Assembly (NCBI RefSeq): GCF_016908975.1
Contig: NZ_JAFBEX010000006.1
Location: 186,001 to 250,000, forward strand
Source of the DNA: Neobacillus cucumis
Lineage (GTDB): Bacteria; Bacillota; Bacilli; Bacillales; Cytobacillaceae
Direction: 5' to 3'
DNA length: 64,000 nucleotides
Positions 59,707 to 64,000 of the stretch are shown here, piece after piece (within the stretch, counting starts at the first letter, position 1; the number at the start of each line of letters is the position of its first letter). A program made the translations under genes and the position numbers. The notes beneath the pieces are model-generated. The model had not been told where the DNA came from. It saw only the letters and a program-made list of their open reading frames with translations, and did no database searches.

Positions 59707-59737
59707 AAAGGCTTAATCTATTGGAGATTAAGCCTTT
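59707..59737 (-). other. Intercistronic hairpin gutA-fsa
   Basis: AAAGGCTTAATCT pairs perfectly with AGATTAAGCCTTT (5-base loop). The minus-strand T run is poor, so partial termination or mRNA stabilisation is more likely than a full stop. Confidence 0.65.
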
Positions 59738-59764
59738 TGGTTAGTGATTGATGTAGATTGGAGA

Positions 59765-60169
59765 CTATTCGCTGATAATTTTTAGTACTGAACCGACTTC
59801 TAATGCTGGAAGCTCTTTATCCTCTAGATATAGCGTCCCCGGTAATTCCGGTACAGATGAGCCATCGAATCGTAAGGTAATGTGTCCTAATGTGGTAAGG
59901 TTTCGTTGAACTACATCACCTACTGAGGTAATTTTGAACTTTTCATTGTTGATATAAAGGGTTTGCCCTGCTTGGATCTCCTCATCCACATTTACAACGT
60001 CGATATTATAGCAAAAATCTTTTAGATCCTGCGGAGCTGCATCGCCAAATAAAATCAGCATTTTTTCCTCTAAGAATGAATTCGCCATTGCACCGATACT
60101 TTTTACTTGATTCTCATAGATTGTTTTCATATTCTCGTGGCATTGGCAACTAGCGTTGCCGAGCCGCAT
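59765..60169 (-). CDS. gutA: PTS glucitol/sorbitol IIA component
   Basis: 134 residues (121 if translation begins at MKTIYENQVKSIG, ATG 60130, which fits family N-termini better; the longer start has GGAGGT almost touching its ATG). GutA/SrlB family landmarks: LILFGDAAPQDLKDFCY and LTTLGHITLRFDGSS. It receives phosphate from HPr and passes it to the IIB domain. The 133-bp gap to gutB carries a truncated GC-rich repeat. Confidence 0.88.
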   Translation of the reverse strand: MRLGNASCQCHENMKTIYENQVKSIGAMANSFLEEKMLILFGDAAPQDLKDFCYNIDVVNVDEEIQAGQTLYINNEKFKITSVGDVVQRNLTTLGHITLRFDGSSVPELPGTLYLEDKELPALEVGSVLKIISE

Positions 60170-60229
60170 ACCTCCAATTCCTTTTTTTAAGTTAGTATTA
60201 ATAAAATGTTAGACTCTTTTAAATTAGTT

Positions 60230-60295
60230 GTTGATTGCAGCCAAGGGCGTCAAGCTACCCGCGGGCGTGTCGGGCAATAACCGACAACACTACTT
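60230..60295. repeat. Truncated copy of the 128-bp GC-rich repeat
   Basis: GTTGATTGCAGCC...CCCGCGGGCGTGTCGGGC aligns with the left half of 33536-33663; the right half is missing. It interrupts the spacer between the PTS genes gutB and gutA. Confidence 0.65.
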
Positions 60296-60302
60296 TCAAA
60301 TC

Positions 60303-61316
60303 TTAGCTATATAATCCAAAGCTTGCCAGCCAAGCGACAAAGACCCTTGGGACCCCGATTAAGAAACGCGAGTAGAGAACGGAAGGTACCCCTACTTCGA
60401 CGGTTTCAGCCTCCGCTTCTGCAAGTCCTAAACCGACAGGAATGAAATCACAGGCATTTTGGGTATTGATGGCAAACAATGCTGGCAACGCCAAGTTTGG
60501 TGAAATATTCCCCTTGCCGATTTCCACACCAATCAGTGTACCAATAACCTGGGCAATAACAGCACCTGGGCCAAGTAACGGGGATAGAAATGGTAAAGAA
60601 CAGATAAAGCCAATTAACAGTAATCCCCAAATATTACCGGCAAGCGGCGACATTAGCTTCGCAAATAGATTCCCAATTCCAGAGCCTTGGATAATGCCGA
60701 TTAGCAAGGATACAAAGGCCATAAACGGAATAATCGTATTGATCATGGTTTGGACTGCATCACGACCTGCTTGATAAAACGTATTAATAACCTTACCAGC
60801 ACCAAGTCCAAATTTTGTTATGATGCTTTTATTCTTTTTAGCTGCCAACGTTTGAGAAATCTTTTGATCCGTACTATATTTATATTCTCTTTCCGGCTCG
60901 GGTAATTTTTCTGCTGCCGCAGCCACTTGGACCTCCGCACCGTCAACTAGCTGGATCTGATCAACATCAACGGCAGACACATAAATATCTTCTGTAATAT
61001 GTTTAGCTAATGGACCACTTTTACCCGTTGGCATAATATTAACCGTTGGAATCCGTTTTTGCGGATAAATTCCACAGCGTAAGGTACCCCCGCAATCAAT
61101 AATCGCTAGCGCAATTTGCTCATCTGGAACCGAGGTTTGGAAGCCGTTCACTGCCTCCATGCCCGTTAGTTCAACAATTTTATCGACGATGGCTGGCTTG
61201 GCACCCCCGCCTGTAATATAAACGATTTTATTTTTAGTAGCAGTTGGCTTAATGGTCAACGGACCCCCAAAACCACCGCTTCCTTTTACAATTTTAATTG
61301 AACGATACTCAGTCAT
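60303..61316 (-). CDS. gutB: PTS glucitol/sorbitol IIBC component
   Basis: 337 residues. The N-terminal IIB domain (about 1-125) starts with [10 protein letters not shown] and carries the phosphorylated Cys in [12 protein letters not shown] (about 75-83). The C-terminal membrane part (about 180-330) has [40 protein letters not shown] and [20 protein letters not shown]. Matches SrlE/GutB. It forms the sugar channel with gutC and phosphorylates the hexitol during uptake. It follows gutC by 19 bases. Confidence 0.92.
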   Translation of the reverse strand: MTEYRSIKIVKGSGGFGGPLTIKPTATKNKIVYITGGGAKPAIVDKIVELTGMEAVNGFQTSVPDEQIALAIIDCGGTLRCGIYPQKRIPTVNIMPTGKSGPLAKHITEDIYVSAVDVDQIQLVDGAEVQVAAAAEKLPEPEREYKYSTDQKISQTLAAKKNKSIITKFGLGAGKVINTFYQAGRDAVQTMINTIIPFMAFVSLLIGIIQGSGIGNLFAKLMSPLAGNIWGLLLIGFICSLPFLSPLLGPGAVIAQVIGTLIGVEIGKGNISPNLALPALFAINTQNACDFIPVGLGLAEAEAETVEVGVPSVLYSRFLIGVPRVFVAWLASFGLYS

Positions 61317-61335
61317 CCTAATCCCTCCCTACATC

Positions 61336-61887
61336 CTAGTGATGTAATTTCACTTCTGTTTTTAATTTAATCCCTTGTTGCTTTTCAACCAATTTGGTTG
61401 TAAAGTCAGTAATCCAACCTGCAAAGAAGTTCATCACTAAGCCGACTAGAAGGTAGCGGACAGCCAACTCTGCTGTATTGAAGCCGAGCTTTTCGATCCC
61501 TGCTGAAATTCCTAGGAAGATAAACAATTCACCTGGGTTGATATGTGGGAATAATCCATTACTTGTATGACAGAAGTAAGCACCCGAAGCATAATAGCTT
61601 GGTTTATATTTTTCTGGTAAAAAACGTCCTAATGATAAGGCCATTGGATTTCCTAACATGAACGATCCAATAAACGGTAGTACTAAATATCTTAATAACG
61701 GGTTTTTACTAGAAGCCATCGCCAGCCTGTTAATTCTTTTTTCTCCGATCAACTGAATCAACGTATTCATCGCAACCATCAATAACAAAACAACTGGTAC
61801 GATTCCTTTCATCCATGAAAGAAACGTCGATGCACCGGTTTGGAACAACTTCATAAAGCCTTCGGCAAAAATAACGATATAATCCAT
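61336..61887 (-). CDS. gutC: PTS glucitol/sorbitol IIC component
   Basis: 183 residues with about four to five membrane segments and the SrlA-family stretches FQTGASTFLSWMKGIVPVVL, PFIGSFMLGNPMALSLGRFL and YFCHTSNGLFPHINPGELF. It is the second half of the split IIC. The C-terminus is cytoplasmic and basic. Order gutM-gutC-gutB-gutA equals that described for lactobacilli. Start ATG behind AGAGGTGAG. Confidence 0.92.
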   Translation of the reverse strand: MDYIVIFAEGFMKLFQTGASTFLSWMKGIVPVVLLLMVAMNTLIQLIGEKRINRLAMASSKNPLLRYLVLPFIGSFMLGNPMALSLGRFLPEKYKPSYYASGAYFCHTSNGLFPHINPGELFIFLGISAGIEKLGFNTAELAVRYLLVGLVMNFFAGWITDFTTKLVEKQQGIKLKTEVKLHH

Positions 61888-61903
61888 TTACGCTCACCTC
61901 TAA

Positions 61904-62353
61904 TTATTTTTTAATTGTAGCCACGCGTTCTGCTTGCAGCATCATCCGTTTAAAGAGACTATTCTTTTCCGGAATTTCTCCTCCGCTCATGATAACCTTG
62001 TAATTGTGTACCGCATCAAGAATGGCTAATCTTAGTAATTTATTGCAGTGTGTTAAATCTTTTTCTTCAATCGTTCTAATATTTTTATCTTCAAAACCGG
62101 GCAGATCCTTCACTTTCGCCATAACCGTAACCCCCTGAATCTTTTTCGCCTTCAGGATTTTACCATTATTGGTTACCGCAAACATGACGATGGTTCCGGA
62201 GCGAATCTTTCCAGGCTTTTTGCCAATCGCTACCTTTCCAATTCTTCTCAGTTCTGCATACGCTTTCGAAAAATGCTTGATTTGGAGATAACCTAATGCC
62301 ATTTGAAAAATAAAGGCACCAGCCATAAAAATCATGATGATAAAAATTTGCAT
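61904..62353 (-). CDS. gutM: Glucitol operon activator GutM
   Basis: 149 residues. One N-terminal membrane segment (about 1-22, MQIFIIMIFMAGAFIFQMAL) then a cytoplasmic domain with GKRPGKIRSGTIVMFAVTNN-type sequence (here IGKKPGKIRSGTIVMFAVTN). Matches the GutM/SrlM family, which helps activate glucitol operons together with the PRD regulator. It sits between the regulator gene and gutC. Confidence 0.88.
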   Translation of the reverse strand: MQIFIIMIFMAGAFIFQMALGYLQIKHFSKAYAELRRIGKVAIGKKPGKIRSGTIVMFAVTNNGKILKAKKIQGVTVMAKVKDLPGFEDKNIRTIEEKDLTHCNKLLRLAILDAVHNYKVIMSGGEIPEKNSLFKRMMLQAERVATIKK

Positions 62354-62377
62354 TTTTTCACATCCTCACAAATTGAT

Positions 62378-64000
62378 TTATGTCGTTCTGCTCACTTGCT
62401 CAAGGTATCTGGATAGTTCTTCATAGCTAGTCGTCTCAGCCAATTGATTCACAAGCTGTTTATTAGCAGCAATTCGAATGATTTCATCGTAAATCTTCAC
62501 TAAAAGACTCGCATCATGATCGGTCTGTCCCGGAATTCCCAACAAGAAAACCAGTTTGATTTCTTTCCCATCGGACATGACGCTCTCTGGAAAGACACCC
62601 AGTGCCAGCTCAATGGTGTTAGAGTTATGGTTAACCGTATGGGGCAAGGCAATGTATTGGTCAAAGACCATCGAGCCTTTTTCGGCGCGTGCCCTTAACC
62701 GTTCCTCAAATCCCTCATCGAGATAGCCCTTCAAGACTAAATCATCAATCATCACCCGGACATTTTCTCGATAATCCTTTTGGCTATCTAAGATGAAGTA
62801 CTTATCCTCATTGGTTAATAGCTTGATAATTGAATGATCATTGCCTTTATCTTTTAGCTTAAATTTCTGTAAATACGTCACTCTTTCAATTTGCTGTGAA
62901 ATGCTTTTTTCATCAAAGATTTCATTGATCTGGATTAATGGGGCATCTGTCTCAAATGCAAGCTGGACCGTTGAAAAAATCATATCATAATCGGCTAACC
63001 GTTCCTTCGTTACGTCTGATTCTGAAAATAAGTCGATCTTGGTGTGTAGATTTAACACCCGTTGAAGCTGAATCGCCACCAGTTTTGCCGTACCACGGCC
63101 CGTTCCACAAATCACCGCCACTTGCCGTAAGCGTTTCACCTTCACTTCATTTTGCGCGATGAATACGCCGAAATAGAAGGCGATGTAGCCCAGCTCATCT
63201 TCGGAAACGTGTAAACCATACTCTGCTTCAATCACATTTCCAGCGATTTCTGCCATTTTGAATGCAACCGGGTATTTTTCCTTCACATCCATAAGCAGTG
63301 GGTTGGTGATCCTCATTCCAAACATCAAGCGATTTAGCATAAACGTTAAATGGTATTGCAGGTCCTCAAAGAATTCCTTATTTTCAAGGAAGATTCCCTT
63401 TTCAAAGCCTACTGCCTCCATTATTTTTTCCAACAGATTTTTCACATCTTCTGTAACGGTTACGTCGGCCATGGTCCGATTGTTCGTCGGTGTTCTGCGT
63501 CCGGCAATCGGTAACGTAATGAACAAAATTTCCGGCTGCGGAATTTTTATAGGCAAATGCCTTTCAATCGCGGCAGCTATATCTAACGCAAGATGATAGT
63601 CCTTCGTATCAATTAGTTGCTGGTGCTTCTCATAGATTTCTGGAAGCGGATGTTCCTTTAACAAACGATCAAGCATGATAATAACAAAACGGATTAGCCG
63701 ATTTTGCGTGGTTGATTCCAAATCAAACTGATTCGCAATCCGTATAACCTCCTCTTTTATGTCTTCATCCAGTGGATAACCGCTATATAAATAATCATAG
63801 AGGTTATCCAGAATAAAGAAACGAAGGTTCAGTTCATCTCCACTTAAATAAATCCCTTTGTTTTGTTTACCAAGTATCGAAAGATGATAGGTTTCTAAGA
63901 CAACAGATGCTTTTTTTAATTCATTAACTAGAGTTGTCCTGCCAATGTTCATTTCAAAAGCCAATTCATCGAGCGTGCTGATTTCATCGCTGTTCACTAG
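62378..64000 (-). CDS. gutR: PRD-containing PTS regulator, BglG/MtlR type (5' truncated)
   Basis: 539 residues visible; the frame stays open at the window edge, and the N-terminal DNA-binding part (about 80-90 residues in relatives) is missing. Visible order: end of an HTH region (DELAFEMNIGRTTLVNELK), two PRD domains (about 80-290, with conserved His in KEHPLPEIYEKHQQ and HLTFMLNRL), a IIB-like domain (about 295-380, AVICGTGRGTAKLVAI) and a IIA-Mtl/Fru-like domain (about 395-535, active His in IALPHTVNH). Phosphorylation by the PTS should tune activation of the downstream gut genes. Confidence 0.88.
   Translation of the reverse strand, partial: LVNSDEISTLDELAFEMNIGRTTLVNELKKASVVLETYHLSILGKQNKGIYLSGDELNLRFFILDNLYDYLYSGYPLDEDIKEEVIRIANQFDLESTTQNRLIRFVIIMLDRLLKEHPLPEIYEKHQQLIDTKDYHLALDIAAAIERHLPIKIPQPEILFITLPIAGRRTPTNNRTMADVTVTEDVKNLLEKIMEAVGFEKGIFLENKEFFEDLQYHLTFMLNRLMFGMRITNPLLMDVKEKYPVAFKMAEIAGNVIEAEYGLHVSEDELGYIAFYFGVFIAQNEVKVKRLRQVAVICGTGRGTAKLVAIQLQRVLNLHTKIDLFSESDVTKERLADYDMIFSTVQLAFETDAPLIQINEIFDEKSISQQIERVTYLQKFKLKDKGNDHSIIKLLTNEDKYFILDSQKDYRENVRVMIDDLVLKGYLDEGFEERLRARAEKGSMVFDQYIALPHTVNHNSNTIELALGVFPESVMSDGKEIKLVFLLGIPGQTDHDASLLVKIYDEIIRIAANKQLVNQLAETTSYEELSRYLEQVSRTT

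Overview
The window comes from a low-to-mid GC, endospore-forming member of the Bacillaceae (Bacillus sensu lato). The evidence is the sporulation genes (spoIIID, spoIIQ, spoIID, a gerAB-type permease, a GerPA/PF-like protein), a complete SigB operon, strong AGGAGG ribosome-binding sites, and gene neighbourhoods resembling those of Bacillus subtilis and the Bacillus cereus group. I saw no rRNA, tRNA, intact insertion sequence, prophage or CRISPR array. Layout: 0-5 kb holds a 3D-domain wall protein, small stress/zinc proteins and a SWIM-domain protein (ywqB). 5-10 kb is an accessory block with an MFS transporter and two tandem GH1 phospho-beta-glucosidases. 10.4-13.3 kb is the SNF2 helicase ywqA, whose promoter block is a near copy of the one before ywqB. 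14-22 kb has a DUF1835-like protein, a DDAH-like hydrolase, an AraC regulator, an aromatic amino acid lyase homologue that lacks the MIO-forming Ala-Ser-Gly, its MFS transporter and an aldehyde dehydrogenase. 22-31 kb is mixed: a GsiB-like protein, a coiled-coil gene pair, a PfpI-family protein, a DoxX pseudogene, a PAS-GGDEF protein, a MarR/methyltransferase pair, two candidate C-rich small RNAs (the second at 39.6 kb) and a second 3D-domain protein. 31-46 kb is a conserved core block: ssbB, ywpF, fabZ, mbl, spoIIID, an alkyltransferase-like protein, a class B PBP, spoIIQ, gerAB, spoIID, murA, ywmB and ywzB. 46-58 kb is the general-stress region: rsbV-rsbW-sigB-rsbY, a hybrid kinase (RsbK) with a CheR-type methyltransferase (RsbM), dps, yflT, corA and small stress genes. 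The last 5 kb is a glucitol-type PTS operon with a fructose-6-phosphate aldolase and a 5'-truncated PRD regulator. How the parts work together: the SigB module resembles the B. cereus RsbK-RsbM-RsbY arrangement. RsbK is expected to phosphorylate the receiver of RsbY, RsbY to dephosphorylate RsbV, and RsbV to free SigB from RsbW. At least ten sites matching GTTTNN-N13/15-GGGNAN lie in front of window genes, so much of the surrounding DNA looks like its own regulon. The most unusual non-coding feature is a set of five intergenic arrays of palindromes repeating every 52 bp (about five helical turns). They differ in sequence but share spacing, show compensatory arm changes, and four of five sit between convergent genes. 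Several other dispersed repeat families (GGTGACAGGCACC, GGGGACGGTTCTC, a 150-bp hairpin repeat, a 128-bp GC-rich palindrome) fill the remaining intergenic space, sometimes abutting stop codons or lying inside coding sequence.
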